The notes beneath the pieces are model-generated. The model was not told where the DNA came from, ran no database searches, and worked only from the letters and a program-made list of their open reading frames with translations. A stretch of 64,000 bases of DNA, from positions 62,001 through 126,000 of the forward strand of contig JAHHIG010000001.1 in the NCBI GenBank assembly GCA_019358895.1, read 5' to 3'. The translations under genes and the position numbers were made by a program. Positions 19,674-28,660 of the stretch are shown here, in pieces. The DNA comes from Tildeniella nuda ZEHNDER 1965/U140. GTDB taxonomy: Bacteria; Cyanobacteriota; Cyanobacteriia; Leptolyngbyales; Leptolyngbyaceae. Within the stretch, counting starts at the first letter, position 1. Each line of letters starts with the position of its first letter.

Positions 19674-20094
19674 ATTTTGCTTGAGTAAAATTGCTCAAAG
19701 CAGCAGCCCGTTTTGTTGATTGCGTATGCTCACCCTCAGCAAGGCTGGGTCTGTCAGCGATCAGGAGAACCCTTTCTTGCGCTTAGATGCGATCGTGAAC
19801 ATTGGTTCAAAAGTCTGAAAACCCTGTCCTGAAAGGCTTTAAGAACAGCAAGTCAGATCTACAGCTTAGCTCGTAGTGAGCCATAACAGGATTCATAGCA
19901 TCAAAATCTACGCCAAGTGCATTACCTTTTACGGTGAAATTGGGCTGGCGGCAGCAGGCGATTCTTACGTTACATCCGGTAATATTTGTGCGGTTTGTGC
20001 CCTGTCATTCTATGGGGTACCGAGCCAGTGAATCTTACAGTGAGTAGGGATACTATGAATAAAACGTCATTAACAATGATTGAATCTTGATTTA
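19674..20094. other. Intergenic region between petH and HU
   Basis: This region lies between the petH terminator and the HU promoter candidate. Frames in it are short and without protein character. I see nothing further. Confidence 0.4.
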
Positions 20095-20125
20095 TTGCTC
20101 CATCTGCAAATAGCTGAACTATAAT
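20095..20125 (+). promoter_or_regulatory. Candidate promoter of the HU gene
   Basis: A perfect -10 box TATAAT at 20120-20125 lies 41 bases before the HU start, with a weak TTGCTC at 20095-20100 (19-base spacing) as a possible -35. The boxes suggest a sigma-70-type promoter. Confidence 0.45.
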
Positions 20126-20166
20126 CACGGCACACATTTGAATCAACAATACTAAGGTCTCACGCC

Positions 20167-20505
20167 ATGAACAAGAGTGAATTAGTGGACGCGATCGCAG
20201 CAAAGGCATCAATTACCAAGAAAGATGCGGATGCAGTACTGAGTGCGGCAGTCGATGCAATTATCGAAGCGGTCTCCGCTGGCGAGAAAGTGACCCTGGT
20301 CGGATTTGGCACGTTTGAAGCCCGCCAGCGTCAAGAGCGCGAAGGACGCAACCCCAGCACAGGCAAGCCGATTAAGATTCCTGCAACCACTGTACCCGCC
20401 TTCTCGGCTGGCAAGTTGTTTAAGGAAAAGGTCGCTCCAGCCAAAGAGGAGAAAGCAGAAAAAGAGGAGAAAGCGACTAAGACAAAAGCGAAAGCGAAGA
20501 AGTAA
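20167..20505 (+). CDS. hup: HU-family DNA-binding protein with Lys-rich tail
   Basis: A 112-residue nucleoid protein. Residues 1-92 are a complete HU fold: MNKSELVDAIAAKASITKKD at the start, GFGTFEARQRQEREGRNPST including the beta-arm (RNPSTGKPIKIPA) and FSAGKLFKEKV. The last 20 or so residues are an added Lys/Glu/Ala tail (KEEKAEKEEKATKTKAKAKK), as in several cyanobacterial HUs. It bends DNA and condenses the chromosome as a dimer. It is a single gene with its own promoter candidate. Confidence 0.95.
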   Translation: MNKSELVDAIAAKASITKKDADAVLSAAVDAIIEAVSAGEKVTLVGFGTFEARQRQEREGRNPSTGKPIKIPATTVPAFSAGKLFKEKVAPAKEEKAEKEEKATKTKAKAKK

Positions 20506-21373
20506 CCACTTGATCGCCTACTTAGCGCGACTGTCTGCTCACAGATTGCCCCGTACCGCTGGTAAGAAGGCGTTGTGTGCTTGCTGTTCCATTGCTTAGG
20601 CGCTCAAACTTTTTTGCAACCATGGTGTTTTGAGTCCGGGCAGGTTGATCGATCGCCACAGTGTCAAGCCAGAGGCGAACGTAGTCTGCCCTTCTAAACT
20701 TGCTAAAGCTCTACAGGTAGGCTGAATCTGTAAGCTCCTTGCTTGCGCACAGGGATCGATTCATGGCGTAGCGGAGAGGGATTCAGTTGAGTGCTTCGGT
20801 GTCCTCTCGATCCGAAGTGTAGGGCAACCTGATGAGCGAACAATCTTCTCTAATCATCGCTAGCACACAAGAAGCGATACCTCTTGCCATTTACTTTGGA
20901 ACTATTTCTCGCCCGGTGCGGTCAGTGGGGATGAGTGCGGACGATGCTTGGGTGACGTTGTGTTCCGAAAACTTGTTCTCGATCGCACTGTTCGGTGCCA
21001 GCAACTTATCGATGCCAGCAACTTAGCTCAATGTTTCTACCAGGGCGCTCTGCATGGGAAGGGTCTGTCTCGTCGCAGTGTAGCGATCGCCCACTGAAGG
21101 CACGCGTTAGCACTGAACAGGTAGGCGCTACACTTTCAACGTTGAGTCAGTCACGATCGCATAGAGGTCAAAGCGGACTCAACATTTAGGCAAAGTTCGT
21201 TTGGACATTCATCAGTAGCCCGCCACTGCGTTAGTTTTACAAATTGCGCTGGATGCATCAGAATGGGTAGGCAAACAAGCGCCATCGAGTTTAGTCGTCT
21301 CTCCGTTCACCTGGATTAAAGTCTGAATCCAGTTCCCTGTAAACTTTTTGCCGTTTTAGTGCCAGGAGCAGTC
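20506..21373. other. Long intergenic region after HU
   Basis: 868 bases without a convincing gene. A plus-strand frame at 20832-21026 (64 codons) shows no known motif and ends in a short repeated GCCAGCAACTTA segment (20997-21022), so I do not call it. The region has several HIP1-like GCGATCGC sites and looks like decayed sequence. It must include the promoter of the Tic22-like gene. Confidence 0.4.
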
Positions 21374-22171
21374 ATGAAATCATTGGTTCGCTGGAGTGCA
21401 ACCGCTGGGCTAGTTGGAAGCGCTCTTATGGGGTCGTTTTTAGCAGGTACCTTGCAGGCGCTTGCCATTCCCCAAGAGCAAATTATCCAGAAGCTTCGCC
21501 CCGTCCCTGTCTTTACGATCGCTAACGCGCAGGGTGCCCCTCTAGTTGCGTCTCCTCCCACTGGGCAGAAAGGAGCAGCGGTCGCAGGGGTATTCATTAA
21601 TCAGAAAGATGCTCAGACCTTTCTGGACAACCTTAAGACTAAAAACCCGGATTTGGCAAAGAACGTCAAGGTGGTACCCGTCTCGTTAGCTGAGGTCTAC
21701 CAACTCAATCAAACCAACAAAGGTAAGCCTGAACAGCTCGACTTTGCTTACGTGCCGTCCAAACAGCAAGTTGATACGGCTGTTTCGCTGTTAAAGCAAC
21801 AAGGTGGACAACAGCCGCAGCAATTTAACGGCACACCGCTCTTTGTTGCCCGTGGTGGCAAGGACAAAGGGTATTTGACGATTCAGCAAGATGGCAAATC
21901 AATTATTCCTATGTTCTTTAACAAGGAAGAATTGCAGAGCCTGCTCGATCGCTTTAAGCAACAGCAGCCCGCTATGGCATCAAGCATTGAAGTGCAGGTG
22001 CTTAACCTGGAAGGGTTGATGGAGGTCTTACGGACAAAGGATGATCCCCAACTGAACCAGATTGTGCTGGTGCCGCCGCAGCAATCGATCGAATTTATCA
22101 AATCGATCGCGCCGCCGCAAGGCGCACCCGGAACCAACAAACCCGCAGCGGCTCCTGCTCCCAAAAAGTAG
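21374..22171 (+). CDS. Tic22-like periplasmic chaperone
   Basis: A 265-residue protein starting MKSLVRWSATAG, after the ribosome site AGGAGC (21363-21368). Residues 1-32 form a signal peptide with the likely cleavage after ALA. The body has the Tic22 pattern: repeated beta-strand motifs VPVFTIANAQGAPLV, VAGVFINQKDAQTFLDNL and IPMFFNKEELQSLLDRF. A Pro/Ala tail ends it. Cyanobacterial Tic22 is a periplasmic or lumenal factor for outer-membrane biogenesis, related to the chloroplast import component. It stops 17 bases before prmC and may be co-transcribed. Confidence 0.88.
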   Translation: MKSLVRWSATAGLVGSALMGSFLAGTLQALAIPQEQIIQKLRPVPVFTIANAQGAPLVASPPTGQKGAAVAGVFINQKDAQTFLDNLKTKNPDLAKNVKVVPVSLAEVYQLNQTNKGKPEQLDFAYVPSKQQVDTAVSLLKQQGGQQPQQFNGTPLFVARGGKDKGYLTIQQDGKSIIPMFFNKEELQSLLDRFKQQQPAMASSIEVQVLNLEGLMEVLRTKDDPQLNQIVLVPPQQSIEFIKSIAPPQGAPGTNKPAAAPAPKK

Positions 22172-22188
22172 GTCGTGCGGAGGGATGA

Positions 22189-23151
22189 GTGATCACTAGA
22201 GAAGACTCAGACCCGCTCTCGCCTCAGTCGTTGAGGCGAGAGTTTTGTGTATCTGGGCAAAGACTCTGGCAATGGCGAGAAGCTGCCCGTCAACAGGCGA
22301 TCGCTGCCGATATTCCCCTTGAGGAAGTAGACTGGCTGCTGCAAGACTTGGCTGGGCTAGACCGACCATCGCTGCGGCTAGAGACTTTTAAAGATAAGGC
22401 AGAAATTCTGCTCCGCTTGCCCCTCTCTGAACTTACAACACTCTGGGAACACCGTATCCGCGATCGTGTTCCAGTGCAGTATCTCACTGGCGTTGCCCCC
22501 TGGAGACAGTTTTTACTTAACGTTTCACCCGCAGTACTCATTCCCCGACCTGAGACGGAATGCTTGATCGACTTGGCGATCGCGGCAGTACCCCCCACAC
22601 CCCACACCCCACGCCCCACACCCCACCTCTCCCACCAACACTGGGCAGATCTAGGCACGGGCAGCGGCGCGATCGCGATCGGTCTAGCAACAGCCTTTCC
22701 GGCAGCAACCATTCACGCAGTCGATTGCAGTGCAGCAGCGTTGGCGATCGCGCAGTCCAACGCCCAAACGCTTCACCTGACAGAGCATATTCAATTTTAT
22801 GAAGGTTCCTGGCTACAGCCATTGGTTCACCTCAGAGGCAGGTTAAGCGGCATGGTTGCCAATCCACCCTATATTCCCAGCGAGATGGTGCCAGCACTAC
22901 AGCCAGAAGTTGCCCGACACGAACCTCATCTGGCGCTAGACGGGGGCGCTGACGGACTCGATTGTCTTCGACACTTGGTCGCAGTGGCACCAGAGTATTT
23001 GCAGTCTGGTGGCATTTGGCTAGTAGAAACGATGGCAGGACAGGCGATCGCAGTCGCCGCTTTGCTGCAACAGCAGGGAAACTACGATCAGATTCAGATC
23101 CACCCTGATTTAACAGGCATTGATCGGTTTGTTCTAGCCTATCGCTGTTGA
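22189..23151 (+). CDS. prmC: Release factor glutamine N5-methyltransferase
   Basis: A 320-residue SAM-dependent enzyme that methylates the GGQ glutamine of RF1/RF2. The GTG start at 22189 has GGAGGGA just upstream. An N-terminal helical domain precedes the Rossmann domain: RFG-type start VLIPRPETE, ADLGTGSGAIAIGLA (SAM loop) and the catalytic NPPYIP (about 224-229). Odd feature: between the REP/TE strand and the SAM loop the protein contains a Pro/Thr/His run (about 136-148) encoded by ACACCCC heptamers at 22597-22631, which lengthens a loop without breaking the frame. Confidence 0.94.
   Translation: MITREDSDPLSPQSLRREFCVSGQRLWQWREAARQQAIAADIPLEEVDWLLQDLAGLDRPSLRLETFKDKAEILLRLPLSELTTLWEHRIRDRVPVQYLTGVAPWRQFLLNVSPAVLIPRPETECLIDLAIAAVPPTPHTPRPTPHLSHQHWADLGTGSGAIAIGLATAFPAATIHAVDCSAAALAIAQSNAQTLHLTEHIQFYEGSWLQPLVHLRGRLSGMVANPPYIPSEMVPALQPEVARHEPHLALDGGADGLDCLRHLVAVAPEYLQSGGIWLVETMAGQAIAVAALLQQQGNYDQIQIHPDLTGIDRFVLAYRC
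22597..22631. repeat. Heptamer repeats within prmC
   Basis: Tandem ACACCCC units (one with ACGCCCC) run for about five copies. They are in frame and encode PTPHTPRPTPH-like residues in the methyltransferase. Confidence 0.75.
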
Positions 23152-23180
23152 GCAGCCGTCACTGAAGAGTCTAAAAGGCT

Positions 23181-25631
23181 TTAGACATTGCTCTGTTGCA
23201 ACCCGTTAACGCGATCGATCGCCTCTTTTTGCAGCGCTTCTTTACCCTGGGCTTTATAGAGATCTGCTGCCTTCTGTAAATTGCTGATTGCCCCAGAACG
23301 ATTACCCAACGCCTGTTGTGCCAGCCCAAGATTGTAGTAAGCATCGGCATAGTCTGGCTTCCGACGAATCGCCCGGTTGTAGTCTCCGATCGCGGCTCTA
23401 GTATTGTTAAGCGCAAGTTGGGCATTCCCTCGGTTATTGTAGGCACCCGCTAGAATCGGCGCGGGCGGTTTGAGCGCGATCGCCTGGGCATAATCCCGCA
23501 TCGCACTGTCATAGTCACCTTTTTTAGACCGTGCATTTGCCAAATTGATGTGCGCTTCTGCCGAACTGCCATTTAGCGCAACGGCTTGATTGCCTGTCTC
23601 CAGTGCTTTGTCATAGTTCTGGCGATCGTAATAGGCATAGCTAAGATTGCTGTAGAGTACGGCAGACTTAGGATCGAGTTTCAACGCTTGCTCATAGTCT
23701 CTGATCGCGGCACCTGTGTCACCCAGTCGGTGATGGGCAACCCCGCGATTGATATACGCCGACACATCATTAGGGTTTTTCTCAATGGCTTGGTCATAGT
23801 CAGCGATCGCGGCTTTGTTGTCGCCTGCCTGCGCTTTTCTTCGCCCCTCACTGTTGAGACGCTGGGCAGCAGCAGGATCAGCAGGTGTTTGTCCAAATTT
23901 GAGCCACCCCGGACGACTGGACGATGGCAGAATCGCGGCTACCAGCCCAATAATTGCCGCCAGGAGGATCGCCGGAATGATCAGAGCTTGATAGTTAGAA
24001 GCAGAGCGTCGAACTCTATCCATAAGATTTGGCTTCGCGTCAGGCAGAATAGGAAGCGGTTCTTCTCGTACAGGTACGGGGTTCAGCGGTGTTTCTGCTA
24101 GCGACGCTGGTTCTAAAGGGGATGTCACTGGTTCGTTCATGTTGAACAACCGTTGCAGCACTGCCTCTTTAGCCCGTGAGTCGTCGTGAGAAGCCCGTGA
24201 GTCGTCGTGAGAAGCCCGTGAGTCGTCGTGAGAAGGCGGTACAGCCGTTGGGAGCGGTGCAGCAGATGGTGGTGGCGATGAGCTGAACGCTTTTGGTGCG
24301 GGCGAAACTGGACTGGACTGGCTGGTAGCGCCAGCATCTGGGGTGTTTGCGGTTTCTGACTCTGGTTTTTCACTCAAGTCAGCTACAAATTGCTCTGTTT
24401 GGGTGGTGATTTGCGCTTCGATGGTTCTAGTGTCATCATCCCCTAAGTGCAGTGTCTGCTGCAAGCGTTGGAGCATCGTGCGATCGCCCTCTCCCAACGG
24501 AGACTGACGCTGCATTGCCCATAGTAAAACCTGCTGGTACAGCGCCTTTTGACGTTGATGCTCGACTAGAGATGGTGCGATCGTCATCACGGCAACATCA
24601 CGATCATTCAGGTACAAGGCGTGCTGCAACTGTTTCAAGGTCTGACGCACTTGCGGGTGGTCAGTAGCGTGCGATCGCGCGTGTTCTGCCACCTGTTCCT
24701 GATACAGCGTCACACGTTGACGATACTCCCGTGTGGGACGTAACACTTGTGCCTCTAGCGCCTCAGCCTCCTGCGGCGACACGCCTAAACGCTGGCGCAT
24801 CTCCTCCAAGAGTGGTAACCCTTCCAGCACAGGAGCACCTGACACATCGATCGCGATCGATGCCGTCTCCAGAACTTTGCGATAATGCAGTCGTGGGTCG
24901 TTGTTTGGCACCTCTAACAGAGGCATCTGAGCCGTTTCGGCACTGCCGTGCAGTTGGGGCTGTAGCGTGGGGGCTGCCACTTGCAGCTTTTGAGCAGCAT
25001 AGTGATGCAAATCAGCCGCCGTCACGATACCGTCATCATCAGCATCGGCAGCACTACTCTCAATACCTTCTGCCAGATAACGTGGATACGTCCAAACATC
25101 AAGTGCTTCAGGTGTTAGCGCTGGTCGGCTAACGTTTGAAGCCGCTAAGATGACGCGCCCCGCACCACCGAAAGGAGCCGTCAGATCAGACATTGGCTCT
25201 GCTACAGCAGACTGATCCAGCAGTGGCGGGCTGTAACGATTCAAAATGAAAACTTGCTGTTTGGCAGGGCTACTGTTCATTGATTCCAGCACAGCGCTGG
25301 CAGGTATCGTTTGCGCTTTAACGATCGCACCCTGATCATCCAGTTTAGTGCTGGGTGTCGCAAAATACAGTTTGCCATCCGCATCGGGCAAGAGGTAGCC
25401 ACAAAACAGAAACACCAGTTGATCATCACTGCGCCGCTGCTTAAAGAACAGCTCAATGGTTTCCTGCATCTCTTGCAATGGGCGATCGCATAAGCACTGT
25501 ACAGACTCAAACTGAAAGCGCGGCTGCTTCAGCAATCGCTTGATCAGTTCCACGTCTTTTTGCGCGTCGGGCAAGGGGTCTAAACCCGTTGGATACCGAC
25601 TCACTCCAATTAGCAGCGCTACCCTGGACAT
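23181..25631 (-). CDS. Degenerate caspase-like protein with membrane helix and TPRs
   Basis: An 816-residue protein starting MSRVALLIGVSRYP, the opening strand of caspase-like (C14) domains; the frame is open nine codons further. The catalytic His position reads FCGYLL (Tyr79 in place of the His of GHG). The Cys position reads FILNRYSPP (Tyr133/Ser134 in place of DCCHSG), so canonical protease activity should be absent. An EF-hand-like loop DADDDGIVTAAD follows near 205. Next come a helical region, a linker with three SHDDSRA heptads, one membrane helix (about 560-580) and about six TPRs to the end. This resembles orthocaspases with a Tyr/Ser-type altered dyad known in cyanobacteria. The TPRs probably bind partners. 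Confidence 0.85.
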   Translation of the reverse strand: MSRVALLIGVSRYPTGLDPLPDAQKDVELIKRLLKQPRFQFESVQCLCDRPLQEMQETIELFFKQRRSDDQLVFLFCGYLLPDADGKLYFATPSTKLDDQGAIVKAQTIPASAVLESMNSSPAKQQVFILNRYSPPLLDQSAVAEPMSDLTAPFGGAGRVILAASNVSRPALTPEALDVWTYPRYLAEGIESSAADADDDGIVTAADLHHYAAQKLQVAAPTLQPQLHGSAETAQMPLLEVPNNDPRLHYRKVLETASIAIDVSGAPVLEGLPLLEEMRQRLGVSPQEAEALEAQVLRPTREYRQRVTLYQEQVAEHARSHATDHPQVRQTLKQLQHALYLNDRDVAVMTIAPSLVEHQRQKALYQQVLLWAMQRQSPLGEGDRTMLQRLQQTLHLGDDDTRTIEAQITTQTEQFVADLSEKPESETANTPDAGATSQSSPVSPAPKAFSSSPPPSAAPLPTAVPPSHDDSRASHDDSRASHDDSRAKEAVLQRLFNMNEPVTSPLEPASLAETPLNPVPVREEPLPILPDAKPNLMDRVRRSASNYQALIIPAILLAAIIGLVAAILPSSSRPGWLKFGQTPADPAAAQRLNSEGRRKAQAGDNKAAIADYDQAIEKNPNDVSAYINRGVAHHRLGDTGAAIRDYEQALKLDPKSAVLYSNLSYAYYDRQNYDKALETGNQAVALNGSSAEAHINLANARSKKGDYDSAMRDYAQAIALKPPAPILAGAYNNRGNAQLALNNTRAAIGDYNRAIRRKPDYADAYYNLGLAQQALGNRSGAISNLQKAADLYKAQGKEALQKEAIDRVNGLQQSNV
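24171..24233. repeat. 21-bp triplicate in the caspase-like gene
   Basis: Three identical 21-base units (starting AGCCCGTGAGTCGTCGTGAG, at 24171, 24192 and 24213) encode SHDDSRA three times in the linker. Identity of the copies suggests recent expansion. Confidence 0.9.
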
Positions 25632-26118
25632 CTCATTACTTCTGGTTTCCCTCAGCACACATTAAGCGGCACACATGAAATTGCCAGACCAGTTAGGGTT
25701 AATCTCCTAACCTGATCCGATCGACTCCAAACGCCAGTTTGCACTCGCGCTCTCAAGTCGCATCCAGGCGCTGCAAGAGTCAGTTGCCACCTGTCAAATG
25801 AACCTATGTAAGGATACTGAATCCTTTTCCAAATGAACTATTAATTACGGATTCCCTCAGCAAAGCGGTGTAAAGCATTAAAGCGTCATCCAGCAGCGAG
25901 TGTCATCCTGCCTTTTCGGTGTTGTGACGGATTTAGACGCTCAACTTCAAGCGTTACACTCAAAGAAACGCCTGGTTCCCTGTAAAGGCAACTGTGCTGG
26001 GGCGGTAGAGCTGCCATAGCTTACTACTTGCAAAAGCACAGGCGCTTATTTCACAAGCCGTTTAGCCATCTGCCTTTTACGCTCTGCTGTCTGACACTCA
26101 ATACATGCGATCGCCAAC
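25632..26118. other. Divergent intergenic region
   Basis: 487 bases between the caspase-like and the C39-like genes, which are transcribed away from each other. It is moderately AT-rich, with no RNA gene or repeat that I can support. Promoters for both are expected here. Confidence 0.4.
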
Positions 26119-27171
26119 ATGCTGCTAGAGATCATCGCTACATTACTGCTGGGTGGTCTGCTCTTTCGCTGGGGTATGCGTATTGGCAAGCTGTTTCTAC
26201 GTAAAGGCGCGACAGCAAACGATTTATTCAAAGGTAGAACCTCCCTTTCGCTGCTGTTTTTAGGGCTTTACGTTGGGCTGATTGTGCTGGCACTGAATGT
26301 GCCTCAAATGCAGTTCCTACCAGTCGAGTGGCGTGTCTATGGTATGCGGATCACCTGGACGATTATGCGTGCCGTCCTGCTAGGGTTTTGTGGGCTGGCA
26401 TACATCGTCAGTTGGCAGACGGCACGCGTACAGGTGATTGCTGTAGCGCTGATTGGCATCATGGGAATCACTGGATTCAGCGCTTCCGAAGCCTATTTTC
26501 TAGCTCCGATTTACACTACGCTTTACAACAACTTGCAGCCCAATGGGGTGTATAAGCAAACCTCCATGAGTAGCTGCGCGCCTGCGGCTTTGGCAACCGT
26601 GCTGCGACGATGGCAGCTTGACGCTACGGAGTCGGGTGTTGCGCGGCTTGCAGGCACCAGTCGTCTAGGCACCTCAATGCCGCAGTTAATTGTCGCTGCC
26701 CATGAGCTAGGGATGGATGGGTTGGAACTAGCGCCTACCTGGGAGCAAATGCAACGGATTAACCGTCCTGGCGTGCTGGGTGTTTGGTTGCTGGATGGCG
26801 GGCGAAAACTGCCTCATGCAGTCGCTCTGCTAGAAATGAGCAATGAACTGGTTGCGATCGGTGATCCAGCGCGTGGCAAAATTTACACCCTCAACCAAAC
26901 CCAGTTTGCTGAAATTTGGCGAAAGCAGTACGTACCGATCTTCCGAGCCAGCGATCGCACCCTTACGTCAGAACAGGCAGCCGACTATCTACAGCGCCTC
27001 GGCTATCTCAGCCCACCCTCAAAGGATCTCGGCAAGGCAATCCGCCGCTTTCAAACGGCTGTTGGCATTCCTATTACAGGCGAACTCAATATTGAAACAG
27101 TACTCTCGCTAACAGGTTCCTTTTTGGAAGGTGTGCCGACGCTGACACCAAGTCAGCTCCCTCCACAGTAG
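26119..27171 (+). CDS. Membrane-anchored C39-like cysteine peptidase with peptidoglycan-binding domain
   Basis: A 350-residue protein. Residues 1-135 contain four hydrophobic helices. The domain that follows has the C39 layout: Gln147 and Cys153 in KQTSMSSCAPAALATVL, His233 in LPHAVALL and Asp249 in IGDPARGK, so the papain-like triad looks intact. C-terminal residues about 280-335 (LTSEQAADYLQRLGYL...AIRRFQTAVGIPITGELN) are a PGB_1 peptidoglycan-binding repeat. C39 domains normally cut double-glycine leaders in peptide exporters; here there is no ABC module, so it is a stand-alone, membrane-bound and cell-wall-facing enzyme. Its substrate is unknown. Confidence 0.85.
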   Translation: MLLEIIATLLLGGLLFRWGMRIGKLFLRKGATANDLFKGRTSLSLLFLGLYVGLIVLALNVPQMQFLPVEWRVYGMRITWTIMRAVLLGFCGLAYIVSWQTARVQVIAVALIGIMGITGFSASEAYFLAPIYTTLYNNLQPNGVYKQTSMSSCAPAALATVLRRWQLDATESGVARLAGTSRLGTSMPQLIVAAHELGMDGLELAPTWEQMQRINRPGVLGVWLLDGGRKLPHAVALLEMSNELVAIGDPARGKIYTLNQTQFAEIWRKQYVPIFRASDRTLTSEQAADYLQRLGYLSPPSKDLGKAIRRFQTAVGIPITGELNIETVLSLTGSFLEGVPTLTPSQLPPQ

Positions 27172-27228
27172 GGTGAGCAGCCCTTACAGCGGTTCTCATT
27201 TGGAGTGCAGTACAAGTTTTAGGTTTTA

Positions 27229-27265
27229 AGGCAGAAGGCAGAAGGCAAGAGGTAGGCAGGAGGAA
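27229..27265. repeat. AGAAGGC heptamer tract
   Basis: Three GCAGAAG units followed by degenerate GCAAGAGGTAGGCAGGAG lie in the spacer after the C39-like gene. They belong to the same family as the tract at 28481. Confidence 0.65.
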
Positions 27266-27448
27266 AGCTGTAACTCTTTTTGCTTCTGCTTCAAACGCTG
27301 CACACTTTAGAACAGACAGAGCGATCGCTTGAGCAGATTCTGAGAAAATCCTTCTTGAGCAGGAGCATATGAGCAATGGTTAAAGCTATACCTAAGGACT
27401 GCGAAGCATTTTTAAAACTCTTATCACTTCATACAACTCTTTTTTGTG

Positions 27449-27856
27449 ATGGCATTAATGACGAAACCACTTTTTCAAGGAAGACAACAGGTCAAGACTG
27501 GATATATTCTGGTTGTTGACGACATGGCAGATAACTGCTTTTTACTCAAAGCAATCTTAGAAGGAGAAGGCTACAGCGTTGAAGTTGCCAGCAACGGCAT
27601 GGCTGCGTTAGCAAAAGCAGAGGCATTGCCGCCTAAGCTCATGCTGCTGGATGTGATGATGCCTGACATGAATGGTTATGAAGTCACTCAGCGCGTGCGA
27701 CAGAGCACCAAACTGGCAGATTTGCCCGTGGTACTGATCACAGCACACGGTAAAGAAAGTGCAACGATCGGAAAAGCGGCTGGCGCAAACGACTGCATCT
27801 CCAAACCCTTCGATTTTGACGAGTTGATTCGGCAAGTTCAGATTTACACCCTTTAG
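27449..27856 (+). CDS. Single-domain response regulator
   Basis: A 135-residue protein consisting of one CheY-like receiver domain. The acidic pocket is in ILVVDDMADN, the phosphoacceptor Asp in LMLLDVMMPDMNGYE, the Thr in VVLITAHG and the Lys in CISKPFDFDEL. It has no output domain, so it acts through protein contacts or as a phosphate relay. Three start codons lie close together (GTG 27446, ATG 27449, ATG 27458); none has a strong ribosome site. No kinase is adjacent; the nearest is the receiver-kinase at 49.1 kb. Confidence 0.92.
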   Translation: MALMTKPLFQGRQQVKTGYILVVDDMADNCFLLKAILEGEGYSVEVASNGMAALAKAEALPPKLMLLDVMMPDMNGYEVTQRVRQSTKLADLPVVLITAHGKESATIGKAAGANDCISKPFDFDELIRQVQIYTL

Positions 27857-28010
27857 TCATGCGGCGCTATCAACATCGTTTCCTAAGTAAGAAACTTTAG
27901 ATCACACACTTTTCAGAGAAAAATCACGTTGAGGCTGCGCTGTCAGTCACGCGACTCCTCTTAAAGCTGTTCCATATTGTAGCTATGTTTACAAAAGGAA
28001 CGCCCCCTAT

Positions 28011-28178
28011 ATGCAACTTCTACCTCGTACACAAGAAACACAATCTGCTGAATTTGCCTCCAATGTTGAATCAACTGCTTCCAGATGTGCACGTAAACCG
28101 AAATTGACAATGGTTTGGATGACTGAGTCAATCGGCGATCGTACCCGTCTCGTTGCCCGCTGGACGACACAAGACTAA
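28011..28178 (+). CDS. Conserved small protein (55 residues)
   Basis: An ATG-started frame ending in the run RKPKLTMVWMTESIGDRTRL and then VARWTTQD. The C-terminal half, with MVW and VARW, resembles a small conserved hypothetical family that I recall from cyanobacteria. A strong terminator 25 bases downstream, and a spacer free of other genes, support its being a real short transcript. No function is known. The opposite-strand frame here is a shadow. Confidence 0.6.
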   Translation: MQLLPRTQETQSAEFASNVESTASRCARKPKLTMVWMTESIGDRTRLVARWTTQD

Positions 28179-28201
28179 GGGCACATTCAACTTAACGCAA
28201 A

Positions 28202-28241
28202 CAAAAATCCCCTCGCAGTAACGGCTGAGGGAATTTTTGTT
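28202..28241 (+). terminator. Intrinsic terminator, possibly bidirectional
   Basis: CAAAAATCCCCTC pairs with GAGGGAATTTTTG (one G-T) across a 12-base loop (GCAGTAACGGCT). T-rich sequence follows, and A-rich sequence precedes it, so it may work in both directions. Confidence 0.85.
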
Positions 28242-28317
28242 TGCTATTTTTTCGACAATTTGGCTGATTTTTTCGCTGCTGCCAGAAGAAGGGAGTAGAC
28301 GTTAACTGGTAAGCAAA

Positions 28318-28449
28318 ATGGTCAGACTCATTGGCACAGGGCTACTTCTGGTTGGCATAGTGGTTGTGCTAATCAACCCGATGCTCGTTCAAATCTGGGT
28401 AGCCGCGATCGCGTTAGGGCTACTGTCACACTGGGTTACTCAAAATTGA
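28318..28449 (+). CDS. Possible small membrane protein (43 residues)
   Basis: ATG 28318 to TGA 28447-28449. Almost the whole product is hydrophobic: helix one about residues 4-19 (LIGTGLLLVGIVVVLI) and helix two about 24-37, with short polar ends. Small two-helix proteins of this kind are common in cyanobacteria but hard to prove. There is no clear ribosome site. It lies between a terminator and the heptamer tract before pdhB. Confidence 0.4.
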   Translation: MVRLIGTGLLLVGIVVVLINPMLVQIWVAAIALGLLSHWVTQN

Positions 28450-28480
28450 CATTGAGCGGTGGAGGATGGATAAAGGAGAT

Positions 28481-28620
<140 letters not shown>

Positions 28621-28660
28621 TCCTGTAAAATGACAGACATTGCCGCAACTAGAGGAACCA

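Noticed and set aside
20832-21026. 64-codon frame in the gap after HU
   Set aside because: No family motif, no clear ribosome site, and it ends in a short duplication; it looks like chance.
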